Assembly: GCF_000186865.1 (NCBI RefSeq)
Contig: NW_008705564.1
Coordinates: 2,659,024-2,717,016 of the forward strand
Origin: Aureococcus anophagefferens
Taxonomy: Eukaryota > Sar > Pelagophyceae > Pelagomonadales > Pelagomonadaceae
DNA: 57,993 nucleotides
Direction of reading: 5' to 3'
Position numbers and translations under genes: made by a program. Shown in pieces: positions 28,698-37,121 of this stretch (position 1 is its first letter; each line of letters begins with the position of its first letter). The notes below the pieces were generated by a model, which ran no database searches, had not been told where the DNA came from, and saw only the letters and a program-made list of their open reading frames with translations.

Positions 28698-29576
28698 TTA
28701 CTCGGCCGCCGTCGCCGCCGCGGCCAGGTCGAGGGGCCCCGCCGTCGCCGCCGCGGCCCGGCCGAGGGCCCGCGCGTTCTTCGCGGACGCCTCCGCGCGC
28801 GCGCCCAGCAGCGACTTCTTGTAGAGCTCGATCTCGGCCTTCTGGTCCGCGAGCTTGGCGCGGTAGGCCTCGAGCTCCGCGTTCTGCTTGTCGAGGCGCT
28901 TCTTCGTCTTCTTGTGGTCCGCGCGCGCGTCGAAGAGCGCCTTCTCGCGCTTCTGCGCGTCGACCTCGCAGACGCGCATCATGTAGCCCTGGTGCTTCGC
29001 CTTGGCGTAGAGGAAGGCGGCGATCTCCGAGAGCTCGCCGTGGTACTCCTGCTCGTTGGCCTCGCGCTCGAGGTAGTAGTAGAGCGACTTGGAGTAGGGG
29101 CTGTGGACCAAAGGCTTCCGGTCCGGGTAGAGCTTCGTGGGCTCGGGGTAGTAGCAGTTGGACAGCTGGCCGTCGAGGCGCTTCGGCGCCTCGGCGTCGC
29201 GGAACGTGAAGTCCCACTTGGACAGCGCACTCGACGACCCGTCGTTCTCGAGGCCGTCGGGGTTCCGCCAGCGGACGCGCACCGTCGCGCCGTCGGTGAT
29301 GTCGCCGACGCAGGCCGTGGGCTCGATGCGCTCGCCGCTGGGCCGCTGGAGCCAGATGCTCGCGCCCGTCTCGCGCACCGTCGGCCCGTTGGCGCCGGCC
29401 TTCTTCTTCAGGGCGCGGATGGCCGACAGGGCGAGCCAGGGCGTCTTCTTCGCCAGGTGCTTCGCCGGCACGTGGAACTCGAGCTCGTTGTCGATGCCGT
29501 TCGCCATGGGGCAGATCACGAGGATGCGCCGCCCGCCGCCCGCGAGGGCCGTCGTCTCTTGCCGCGCCAGGGCCAT
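28698..29576 (-). CDS. hypothetical protein with C-terminal coiled coil
   Basis: 292 aa from the ATG at 29576. The N-terminal ~190 aa are globular (GIDNELEFHVPAKHLAKK, ASIWLQRPSGERIEPTACVGDITDGATVRVRW, SLYYYLEREANEQEYHGELSEIAAFLYAKA). The last 90 aa form a Lys/Glu coiled coil. The family is not recognised. There is no signal peptide or membrane span, so it is probably cytosolic. Divergent from the DOT1-like gene, with GCTGCTTCGTCCGGA and two GGGCAGCCCGA copies in the 155-bp spacer. Confidence 0.65.
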   Translation of the reverse strand: MALARQETTALAGGGRRILVICPMANGIDNELEFHVPAKHLAKKTPWLALSAIRALKKKAGANGPTVRETGASIWLQRPSGERIEPTACVGDITDGATVRVRWRNPDGLENDGSSSALSKWDFTFRDAEAPKRLDGQLSNCYYPEPTKLYPDRKPLVHSPYSKSLYYYLEREANEQEYHGELSEIAAFLYAKAKHQGYMMRVCEVDAQKREKALFDARADHKKTKKRLDKQNAELEAYRAKLADQKAEIELYKKSLLGARAEASAKNARALGRAAAATAGPLDLAAAATAAE

Positions 29577-29731
29577 GGTCGAGTGGCCTCCCGCGGCGCC
29601 CGGGCTGCTTCGTCCGGAGAAAAGCACTGTGGGCTTCATCAACAAACCTTTTGTGGGCAGCGCCACGATGGGCAGCCCGAGTGAAGCAATCTGACCTCGG
29701 GCAGCCCGACTCGGGCGTCCGCGGCGGCACG
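29577..29731. promoter_or_regulatory. divergent promoter with GGGCAGCCCGA copies
   Basis: Contains GGGCTGCTTCGTCCGGA (about 29606), also found upstream of the gene starting at 2087. Two GGGCAGCCCGA copies sit at about 29670 and 29699. Confidence 0.55.
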
Positions 29732-30856
29732 ATGCAGCGGGGCACGTCCGAGGGCGTGACGGCCATGACGGCGGCCTACGGCGACATCGACGGCGGCGCC
29801 TGCTCGCGGGCCATCTCCATCTATCGGACGGTGAACAAGCTCTGCGAAAGCGTCGCCGCGGCCGAGGCGGCCGAGCGGGCCGTCGGCCCGCCCCGGGACC
29901 TCGTGCGCGACGATTCCCACCTCGACGAGACGCGCTTCTTCCTCCTGGACCTCGCGCTCCAGGTCTACGCGGACTTCTCGAAAGAGGCGCGGCCCGGCGG
30001 CCGCCGCTTCTGCGACCTCACGGGCAGCGACGGCCGCGCGGCGCTCGCGGCGAGCTTGTTCCTGCCCTGGGCCTGCTGCGCGACGCTCGAGCCTTTGGCC
30101 GAGGGCCGCGGCCGGGCGGCCGCGCTCTTCCGGGAGCGGGACCAGCGCCTCGCGCGGCGGCGGCGGGCGACGCGCGGCGGCGGCGACGACGAAAAGCCGC
30201 CGCGCCTCGAGGCCCACGACTCGGCGCGGCTCTTCAAGCGGGACTGGCAGGACGCGGACGTGGCGCTCTTCGACGCGACGAAGCCCCACTACTCGGCCTT
30301 TGTGGACGAGGGCGCGCTCGTGCGGGACGTCCTATGGCCGGGCGTCGCGGCGGCGCTCGCCGGCACGATCGTCATCCTCATGACGCACGACCTGAACCCG
30401 ACGATGCGCCGCGCGCTGCCCTTCCCGGCGTCGGGCGACGCGGCGTGCGCGCTCCTCGACTCGTGCGTCGTGACGTCCGCGCAAAACGGCGAGGCGCTCC
30501 GCGTCGACGTGCTCCGCGTCGTCGGCGCGTCCAACGACCCGCGCGTGGGCGCGCTGCCCGCGGAGGCGTACCGCACGCCCAAGCTCATGCTCGAGCTCGC
30601 CAAGGCGCACCGCCAGCACCGGCCCCTCATGAAGCACCTCGGCTACAAGCCGGGCAAGCACGACCGCATGATCGACGAGCACGCGGAGCGGTCCGACGAC
30701 TCCGACGACGACGCGGCCGCGCGGCTCCGGCGGTCGTCGAGCCTCGCCGCCGGGCCCGCGGGCTCCGTGCGGAGCCACGGCCTCCAGCTCCTCGGCATGA
30801 TGCGCAAGAACATCTCGGGGCGCCCGTCCTTCACTAGGCACGGGGCGGGCGCTTAA
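29732..30856 (+). CDS. class I methyltransferase-like protein, DOT1-type arrangement
   Basis: 374 aa from the ATG at 29732. RRFCDLTGSDGRAALAASLFLPWACCATLEPLAEGR (about 90-125) resembles the DOT1-type motif I in which an acidic/Gly loop is followed by a helix and an acidic residue that contacts SAM. ARLFKRDWQDADVALFDATKP corresponds to motif IV region, and IVILMTHDLN to the next strand. Motif I here is DLTGSDGR rather than DLGSGxGx, so activity is uncertain. A basic Ser-rich tail follows. The TAA overlaps the stop codon of the convergent alpha-galactosidase. Confidence 0.5.
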   Translation: MQRGTSEGVTAMTAAYGDIDGGACSRAISIYRTVNKLCESVAAAEAAERAVGPPRDLVRDDSHLDETRFFLLDLALQVYADFSKEARPGGRRFCDLTGSDGRAALAASLFLPWACCATLEPLAEGRGRAAALFRERDQRLARRRRATRGGGDDEKPPRLEAHDSARLFKRDWQDADVALFDATKPHYSAFVDEGALVRDVLWPGVAAALAGTIVILMTHDLNPTMRRALPFPASGDAACALLDSCVVTSAQNGEALRVDVLRVVGASNDPRVGALPAEAYRTPKLMLELAKAHRQHRPLMKHLGYKPGKHDRMIDEHAERSDDSDDDAAARLRRSSSLAAGPAGSVRSHGLQLLGMMRKNISGRPSFTRHGAGA

Positions 30857-32121
30857 TTTAGCTTCAGGAGCGCCGTGTCGTGCGCCCCGACCAGGAGAAC
30901 GAGCTCCGAGGTGTGGGTCCCGAGGTCCCGCCGCGCGAGGACGTCGCGGACGGCGAACGCGCAGGGGGGGTGGGCGCAGAGGTCGTCGAGGACGACGGTG
31001 ACGTTCGCTTCCTCGCCGAGGTTCGACTGGGCGACGGCGACGCCGCCGTCTTTGAGCGCGCGGACGAGCGCCTCGCCGCCGCCGCGCGACCAGCGGATTT
31101 TCGCCGCCTTGTGCGCGACGTCGCGCTGGATGGCGAGCAGCTCGTCGTTGAGCAACAACTCCTCCATGATCTTCGTCATGTTGCGCACGTCCGTGCCGAC
31201 CATCATGGGCGACGATAGCACGGCGTACGACGCGGCCTCGGTGCGGTACTCCGCGTCCGTCTGCTTCGGGCAGTGCGTCGGCACGGCCGGGTCGTAGGGG
31301 TCGCAGCCTTCGCCGCCCGTCATCATCATGTCGCCGTAGGCCCAGCCGAAGGGCCCGGACCAGTCCGGGTGCGCCGCGAGCGCGTTGATCTGCGACAGCG
31401 TGTTGGAGAAGTCGTCGTGGTGGTCCTTGGCCGCGCGCCAGACCTGGGCGATCTGCGGCGCGTAGCCCCAGCCGTCCTCGCCCGCGTAGGGGCCCCGGCA
31501 CAACTCCAGGATCATCTCGCGGCCCGTCGCGTTCAGCGCTCTGGAGAAGTTCGCGTGGCCCTCCGCGGACCGCTCGTCGCCGCACCAGTCCATCTTCACC
31601 CAGTCGACGGCCCACGCCGCGAAGAGCCGCGCGTCGCGCTCGTAGTGGCCGTAGCTGCCGGGCGACCAGCCGCCGTGGCACGTCTCCGTGCCGACGGACG
31701 TGTAGAGGCCGAACTTGAAGCCCTTGGCGTGGACCTACCAAGCATGACGGGGTCGGATTTCTTCACATCTTTAGGCGAAAAAACGTTGCTGTCGCTCGAC
31801 GCTGGCGTTAACGTAGTCGATCACCGGCTGCATGCCGTCCGGGAAGAACGTCGGGGACGGCACGAGGTCGCCGGATTGGTCGCGCGTCGGATGCCAGCAG
31901 TCGTCGAGCACGATCCACTCGTAGCCCTTGGCGAGCATGCCGTTGGCGACCATGGCGTCGGCGGTCTCCCGAATCTGACTGTCGAAGCAGTGATCCGTCC
32001 CGCAGCTGCCCACGGCGCACCAGCTCTGCCAGCCCAGGGGCGGCCTCGCGGCGTAGCCGCCGTTGTCGTACGCCGCGGCCGCGCGGAGCATCACTGCGAG
32101 GGCCGTGCGCGCGCGCGCCAT
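30853..32121 (-). CDS. alpha-galactosidase, glycoside hydrolase family 27
   Basis: Exons 32121-31813 and 31734-30853; 396 aa. The signal peptide MARARTALAVMLRAAA is followed by PPLGWQSWCAVGSCG. WIVLDDCWH is the GH27 DDxW motif. After the splice YVHAKGFKFGLYTSVGTETC matches the family strand/loop. VKMDWCGDE contains the nucleophile Asp. LELCRGPYAGEDGWGYAPQIAQVWR and GCDPYD contribute to the acid/base region. The C-terminal beta domain is present. It removes terminal alpha-galactosyl residues from glycolipids or polysaccharides, probably in the secretory or lysosomal pathway. Length matches the family. Confidence 0.93.
31735..31804 (-). mobile_element. short-family introner (70 bp) in alpha-galactosidase
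   Basis: Ends CAGCGTCG and TTGGTAG (gene strand). The flanking duplication has decayed to 6 of 8 bp: GCGTGGAC (31727-31734) and GCGTTAAC (31805-31812), plus strand. The intron is 31735-31812 with a GT donor and TAG acceptor. It joins VIDY to VHAKGFK exactly at family consensus. Confidence 0.9.
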
Positions 32122-32122
32122 C

Positions 32123-32184
32123 GACGCGACGGAGATTGGCTTCTTAGACGGCAGACGCGACGGAGATTGGCTTCTTAGACGGCA
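32123..32184. repeat. perfect 31-bp tandem duplication
   Basis: Units 32123-32153 and 32154-32184 are identical. The first base lies 2 bp upstream of the alpha-galactosidase ATG, so the copies form its 5' leader or promoter. Each unit ends in GACGGCA. Confidence 0.92.
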
Positions 32185-32233
32185 GCCCAGATCGACACCC
32201 GGGCGGGCCTAGATCCCGGGCCTGGGTCTTCGG

Positions 32234-32257
32234 CACGGCATGTTGAACCATGCCGTG
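32234..32257. other. perfect 9-bp stem hairpin
   Basis: CACGGCATG, loop TTGAAC, CATGCCGTG. It lies in the 259-bp spacer between divergent genes (32121 minus, 32381 plus). It could act as DNA palindrome or in the 5' leader of the Sel1 gene. Confidence 0.6.
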
Positions 32258-32380
32258 AAAGGTGCCGCCGGCTCAGCAATCAACCTTTCTCGAGAAGCGC
32301 ACATCGTGCGCGCCGGAACCCCGCGGGAGGGCGCGCCGCCGCCGCGCCGCCGACCCCCGAACCACACCCCTGAAACAGCG

Positions 32381-33007
32381 ATGGCCGACGTCCTCCAGAC
32401 CTACGTCGACGGCGCGTCCAAGGGCGACGTGCACGCGGCCTTCAACGCGTCGCTCATGTACGCCCGGGGCGTCGGCTGCGCGCGGGACCGGCCCCTGGCC
32501 CTGAGATACCTGACGCAGGCCGCCGAGGGCGACGTCGTCGCGGCCCAGGCCCAGCTCGCCTACCTCCACGCGACGGGCCGCGGGGGCGTCGACGCGCGCG
32601 ACGCGGCGAGGGCGCGCGACTGGTACGCGCGCGCGGGCGCGGGCGGCGACGCCGACGCGCTCTACCGCCTCGGGGCCATGCACCGCAAGGGCGAGGGCGG
32701 CCCGCGCGACGACGACGCGGCCCTCGAGTGCTGGACCCGCGCCGCGGAGCTGGGCCACGCGCGCGCGCGCGACCGCGCGGCGTCGGCCTACGGCGCCCAA
32801 ACGCCCGAGGGCGCGCCGCCGCCGCGGCCGTCGCTCCTCGCCGAGCTCTGCCGGGGCCTCTGCCGGCGGCCCGCGGCGTCGCTCCTCCGGCGCCTCCGCG
32901 GCGACGCGCGAGGCGTGGAGTCGCAGGCGAAGCCGCGGCCCGACGCCGTCGTCGCCGCGGAGACCCTCGCCGCGCCGCTCCTCGACGACGGCGGCGATGT
33001 TGTGTAG
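32381..33007 (+). CDS. Sel1-like repeat protein
   Basis: 208 aa, ATG at 32381. Three or more Sel1 repeats span residues 10-135: AFNASLMYARGVGCARDRPLALRYLTQAAEGD, AQAQLAYLHATGRGGVDARDAARARDWYARAGAGGD and ALYRLGAMHRKGEGGPRDDDAALECWTRAAELGH. Sel1 solenoids scaffold protein complexes (ER quality control, signalling). The C-terminus is Arg/Leu-rich with no membrane span. No catalytic domain, so an adaptor role is inferred. Confidence 0.82.
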   Translation: MADVLQTYVDGASKGDVHAAFNASLMYARGVGCARDRPLALRYLTQAAEGDVVAAQAQLAYLHATGRGGVDARDAARARDWYARAGAGGDADALYRLGAMHRKGEGGPRDDDAALECWTRAAELGHARARDRAASAYGAQTPEGAPPPRPSLLAELCRGLCRRPAASLLRRLRGDARGVESQAKPRPDAVVAAETLAAPLLDDGGDVV

Positions 33008-33069
33008 GAACCCCCCCCCGTTTTCCCCTCCTAGTGCGCATACGTATAACCTCTCCCGCGGAACGAAAG

Positions 33070-33474
33070 CTAGCCGGGCCGGAGCTCCGGCGCGATGGGA
33101 CGCGGGAGCGCGTCGTAGGACGCGGGCCAGGCGCCCGCCGCCGCGGGCGCCGCGGGCGCCGGCGCGAAGGCGAGCGCCGCGGCGCAGAGCGCCGCGGACG
33201 CGACCGCGCCCGCGCGCCAGCGCCGCCGGAGGCGGCGCGTCTCGCGCGCGGACGCCGCGGCCGCGGCGAAGGCGACGTCGTCGATGCAGTCGTCGACGTG
33301 GGCCGCCGCGGTGCCCTCCTCGAGGCACACGGTCGTGAACGGCGGCACCGCGTCGGAGCAGACGAGGGCCTCGACGGCGGCCGTCGGCGCGGCCACCGGC
33401 CGAGTTCCGTAGCCGGCGCCGTTCCCGCTCCAGTCGGCGGCGGCGTACCACGCGATGCTCGTCGCGCCCTCCAT
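33070..33474 (-). CDS. small single-span membrane protein
   Basis: 134 aa from the ATG at 33474. The N-terminal ~85 aa are soluble with two Cys (LVCSD, TTVCLEEG) and an acidic DDCIDD stretch. An Arg-rich stop-transfer sequence (RRLRRRWR) precedes the hydrophobic span AGAVASAALCAAALAFA. The Pro/Ala tail is short. This arrangement fits a type III or tail-proximal membrane protein. Family unknown. The longer open frame upstream is an antisense shadow of the TBC gene. Confidence 0.55.
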   Translation of the reverse strand: MEGATSIAWYAAADWSGNGAGYGTRPVAAPTAAVEALVCSDAVPPFTTVCLEEGTAAAHVDDCIDDVAFAAAAASARETRRLRRRWRAGAVASAALCAAALAFAPAPAAPAAAGAWPASYDALPRPIAPELRPG

Positions 33475-33596
33475 CGGAGCGCCGCGACGACGCGGATCCG
33501 ACCGGCGGCAGTACACTATGCGAGGCAGCCCCCAAAGAAGAGACGAAATCCGTTCGAACCTTGCAGTTTCGTGGACCGACGTTGCACTTCTTCGTG

Positions 33597-34628
33597 TTAC
33601 GCCGCGGTCTTCGCCGGCGGCGGCGGCGGCGGCGCGCGCGGGTGTCCCTCGAGGACGGCGTCGTCGTTGGGGTCGTAGGCCATGCAGAGGGCCGTCTGGC
33701 CGAGGCGGAGCGCGGAGGCCGCGTAGCTCGGCTCGTCGCCGGCCGCGGCCTCGGGCTTCGCGCGGACGACGCCGAGGCTGCTGAGCACGGAGACGAACCA
33801 GTCCGGGAAGACCGTGGCGAGCGCCGCGTGCTGGCGCAGCGACGCGATGAGCGGGTCCAGCGCGCCGTCGCTGTCGACGAGACGCCGCGCGACGAGCGCG
33901 ACGAACGTCGGCTCCCGGGCCTCGTAGCGCAGGAGGCGCTGGAGGCAGCCCGCCGCGTCGCTTGCTAAAAGCGCCTCGCGGTCGAGCACGAGGAGCAGCG
34001 TCGCCACGGCCTCGAGCCACTGCGCGAGCGTCGGGTGCGACGCCGCGGCGCCCGCGCGGTCGTCGCGCGCCGTCGAGAAGAAGGCGTCCCAGAGCACGAG
34101 GACGGAGCCCACGGGGAACTGGCGGCCGAACAGCAGGCGGAGCCAGGGCAGCATGTAGACCTGCGGCAGCACCTCCGTCTTCCCGCCCCTCGCGTTGAGG
34201 TGCGCCGCGAGCTCCGGGTCCGCGTTTTGGAGGGCCGCGCCCTGGACGCGCTCGCAGAGGGCGAGCACGGGCGCCGCCGACGACCCGCCCGTCGCGTAGA
34301 GCGGCGCGACGTCGGCCATCAAGGCGTCGAAGAGCGCGTAGGCGTCCGCTTCGAGATATTTCGCGTCGTCCAAAAGCGCGTGGAGCGCGTTCTCCGGCGG
34401 CAGCACGACGAGCGCCGCCGCGTCGCCGCTCTCCTCGAGGGCGAGCACGAGCGGCGCGAGCACCTCGTGCATGCCCTGGCGGTAGCCGGGCTCGGGGTGC
34501 GCGCGCGCCCACGTCAGCAAGACGCCGAACATGAGCTGCTGGCGCGCGGGCTCGAGGAAGTGGTCCCCGGCGCCCTCGAGGTAGCACCGCTCGCAGTCGC
34601 GCCGGATCTGGTCCGCGGCCTCCTCGAG

Positions 34629-34660
<32 letters not shown>

Positions 34661-34952
34661 GGTCCGCGCCGCCGTTGTGGTCGTCGAGGGCCTGCGCCAT
34701 GGCCTCGTGCAGCGCGGCGTGCGCCGCGGCGCGGAGCGTGTCGTAGGCCGCGCGCTTGCCCGCGACGGCGGCGGCCCACCGGTCCGGCTGCTGCGGCGGC
34801 ACGACGCGCAGGAAGAGGCGCCAGGCCGTCCCGCGCGCCGCCGCCGGCAGGGCGCCGCGGGCGGCGAGCTTCTGCAGCCGCGGCACGATGCCCGTGAGCT
34901 CCTGCGCGAGGCGCACGAGCGACGCCTGCTCGTCGTCGCCGTCCGCCGCCAT
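33597..34952 (-). CDS. TBC-domain Rab GTPase-activating protein, TBC1D5-like
   Basis: 451 aa from the ATG at 34952. The TBC domain spans about residues 25-320. It starts with GTAWRLFLRVVPP; IRRDCERC is the degenerate IxxDxxR Arg-finger region; YRQGMHEVLAPLVL is the YxQG Gln-finger motif. LPQVYMLPWLRLLFGRQFPVGSVLVLWDAFF closes the domain. R and Q fingers appear as DCER and YRQG, so GAP activity is plausible. The arrangement of a long insert between the fingers resembles TBC1D5, which acts on Rab7 in retromer and autophagy traffic. The tail is Pro-rich. Confidence 0.88.
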
Positions 34953-35332
34953 CTCGTTTTTACAGCAGGCGTGGCGAGGCCTCTTGTCTTGTGGTAACAA
35001 GACGCGACGGCATTTACCCCTGCCCCCAAGGGGGGGCTTGCCTGCGGCGCGGCGAGAGCGCGCCCTTCGGGCGCGCTCGCGCGAGCTGAGCCACTCATTC
35101 CCGTGTCAATGCTTCCCTCTGCACCGCTCGCGCGACGACAGCCATTTAATTTCCGTACGGCGGGGGAACCGGCACGCACAACTCACGCATATATATATGG
35201 AAAACTGAGCATCATGATTTCGATCGCAGATGTTGAACTCAGTTGACGCTCCTAGCGCAGTGACTACAAGTGTGACTACCCGCGGCCGGACGCTCTCTCG
35301 CTCGCCGGCGGACGCTCGTTACGAGGCGCGCG
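34953..35332. other. 380-bp non-coding stretch with stacked hairpins
   Basis: No coding frame. Three hairpins occur in 100 bp: GTCTTGT/ACAAGAC (34986-35003, loop GGTA), CCCCC/GGGGG (about 35023-35036), and GAGCGCGCCC/GGGCGCGCTC (35056-35078, loop TTC or a cUUCGg tetraloop). An ATATATATAT tract is at about 35189. GC content is lower than the surroundings. It could be a structured RNA gene or a promoter. The duplicated segment starts at 35286. Confidence 0.5.
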
Positions 35333-35707
35333 TCAGCCCGACGCCGCGGCAGGGCCGGCCCAGGAGTAGACCTTGCGGCCCGGGAGGTCCGGCGCGGCGC
35401 ACTCGCGCCAGACGTCCTCGCCCGGGTGGTCCCAGGCCGTGTCGCCGGTGAGGGAGTGCCAGTAGTAGGCGACGGCGTCGTCGTTGGTCATGCAGTACCA
35501 GCGCGGCGCGCCGGCCGGCGGCGCGCGGGACCACGTCGCCGTCGCCGTGTCGTAGTAGTTGCGGTCGTCGCTCCCCGCGGCCTGCGCGCGGTGCGGGGGT
35601 GTCGGGAGGGGGGCGGTCGCGGGCGAACGCGGGCGTCGCGCGGTCTGGACCTCGAAGCAGCAGGGCCGGTTCGAGTGCTTCGTGAGGAACTTGGTCGTCG
35701 CGCCGAG
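35286..35707. repeat. 422-bp duplication, copy 1 (abuts N gap)
   Basis: Appears identical to 36700-37121 (offset 1414) throughout. Encodes the C-terminal WW-containing 125 aa and stop of the DnaJ gene. The right edge is the N gap at 35708. The left edge is at CCGGACGCT. Confidence 0.92.
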
Positions 35708-36535
35708 NNNNNNNNNNNNNNNNNNNNNNNNNNNNNNNNNNNNNNNNNNNNNNNNNNGCTCGCGCCGCTCCTCGCGCTCCTCGCGACGCTCCTCGCGCTC
35801 GCGCCGCTCCTCCTCCTTGCGCTCGCGCCGCTCCTCGCGCTCCTCGCGCCGCCGCCCCTCGCGCTCCTCGCGCTCCTCGCGCGCACGGGCCTCGGACTCG
35901 GCGTGGAGTTGGGCGTGCTCGTCGTCCAGCGCGCGGAGCGCGCGGCGCCGCTCGCGCTCGTCGACCTCCTCGTCCTGGACGATGGAGAAGAAGGACTGGA
36001 TCCACTCCGGGTCCTCGTCGCCGCGCTTGACGTGGTTTTTGCACTGCGCTTTGCTCTTCGTGGCTACCTCAGCGGCGACCTTGTTCATTGTAGAGTAAGG
36101 CGCGCGTCCGCCGGGCCACCGCACGACGCCGTTCTCGCAGTCATAGCCGGCGCGCGCGAGCGCGGTGTACAGGGCCTTGGACTCATGCTGGTTCCACCTG
36201 TCGCCTGCTTCGCGCCCCGAGGAACAAAGCACTCCGCGTTCCTGCAGCTTCTGGACTTTACTCGCGACCTGCAACGGCGTGCGGGTGCCGATTTGATTCG
36301 CGATGAAGTCGTAGCAGAGCTTTCGCGTACAGTGTCTCGGCCACAGCCGCGTTAACTGTGCCTCCTCGCAGTCGGTCCATGCGTTTTTGCGCTTGCGCTT
36401 GCCTTGCGCCGCGCGCTTGCGCTTGCCTCGCTCGTCGCGCGCCAGGGCGCGAAGGTAGATCGGCTTAAATCGCGGTCGCGAGGTGGTTTTTGCCTCTATG
36501 ATGCGGCCGTCAAGTTGCACGCTCTCACAACGCAT
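35333..36535 (-). CDS. SANT/Myb-like protein (ZZZ3-type), tail possibly a mis-join
   Basis: ATG at 36535. The basic N-terminus GKRKRAAQGKRKRK looks like an NLS. A SANT domain follows: NAWTDCEEAQLTRLW...IANQIGTRTPLQVASKVQKL, resembling ZZZ3-type SANT domains. A second Myb-like segment lies at WNQHESKALYTALARAGY...KSKAQCKNHVKRG. A Glu/Arg coiled coil runs into a 50-N gap. Beyond the gap the model continues in frame into a WW domain that is a copy of the DnaJ tail. A DNA-binding or chromatin role is likely for the N-terminal part. GC content is lower than neighbours. The true C-terminus is uncertain. Confidence 0.55.
   Translation of the reverse strand: MRCESVQLDGRIIEAKTTSRPRFKPIYLRALARDERGKRKRAAQGKRKRKNAWTDCEEAQLTRLWPRHCTRKLCYDFIANQIGTRTPLQVASKVQKLQERGVLCSSGREAGDRWNQHESKALYTALARAGYDCENGVVRWPGGRAPYSTMNKVAAEVATKSKAQCKNHVKRGDEDPEWIQSFFSIVQDEEVDERERRRALRALDDEHAQLHAESEARAREEREEREGRRREEREERRERKEEERREREERREEREERREXXXXXXXXXXXXXXXXXLGATTKFLTKHSNRPCCFEVQTARRPRSPATAPLPTPPHRAQAAGSDDRNYYDTATATWSRAPPAGAPRWYCMTNDDAVAYYWHSLTGDTAWDHPGEDVWRECAAPDLPGRKVYSWAGPAAASG
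35708..35757. other. assembly gap (50 N)
   Basis: Gap between the duplicated segment and the coiled-coil codons of the SANT gene. Confidence 0.99.
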
Positions 36536-36556
36536 CGCCCGGAAGAAACGACGACG

Positions 36557-36699
36557 ATGGCCGAGGGCGTCTTCGAGGCGCTGCCCTGGCAGCAGGAGAT
36601 CGAGTCCGCCGTGCGCGCGTCCATGGGCGAGATGCAACGCGAGGAGCACATGGTGATGATGAGCGTGCTGGAACGCCGGGAAGCGCTCGTGTCTGCAAC
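36557..36699 (+). pseudogene. 5' gene fragment truncated at duplication edge
   Basis: An ATG at 36557 opens about 48 codons (MAEGVFEALPWQQEIESAVR..., VMMSVLERREALVSATR). They look like a genuine acidic, helical N-terminus. At 36700 the sequence switches into the 422-bp duplicated segment, where the frame becomes low-complexity antisense of the DnaJ gene. Only 21 bp separates this ATG from the SANT gene's ATG on the other strand. It is either a gene broken by the duplication or evidence of a mis-assembly. Confidence 0.45.
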
Positions 36700-37121
36700 C
36701 CGGACGCTCTCTCGCTCGCCGGCGGACGCTCGTTACGAGGCGCGCGTCAGCCCGACGCCGCGGCAGGGCCGGCCCAGGAGTAGACCTTGCGGCCCGGGAG
36801 GTCCGGCGCGGCGCACTCGCGCCAGACGTCCTCGCCCGGGTGGTCCCAGGCCGTGTCGCCGGTGAGGGAGTGCCAGTAGTAGGCGACGGCGTCGTCGTTG
36901 GTCATGCAGTACCAGCGCGGCGCGCCGGCCGGCGGCGCGCGGGACCACGTCGCCGTCGCCGTGTCGTAGTAGTTGCGGTCGTCGCTCCCCGCGGCCTGCG
37001 CGCGGTGCGGGGGTGTCGGGAGGGGGGCGGTCGCGGGCGAACGCGGGCGTCGCGCGGTCTGGACCTCGAAGCAGCAGGGCCGGTTCGAGTGCTTCGTGAG
37101 GAACTTGGTCGTCGCGCCGAG
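36700..37121. repeat. 422-bp duplication, copy 2
   Basis: Partner of 35286-35707. Here the sequence continues without interruption into the DnaJ gene, so this is the more credible native location. Confidence 0.92.

Noticed and set aside
33480..34779. Long upstream extension of the 33070-33474 gene
   Set aside because: The extension is an antisense-free frame shadow of the TBC gene in another frame; the ATG at 33474 fits a compact membrane protein.
36700..36865. Continuation of the plus-strand frame from 36557 as a longer protein
   Set aside because: Beyond 36699 the frame is the reverse complement of the DnaJ tail and low in complexity.
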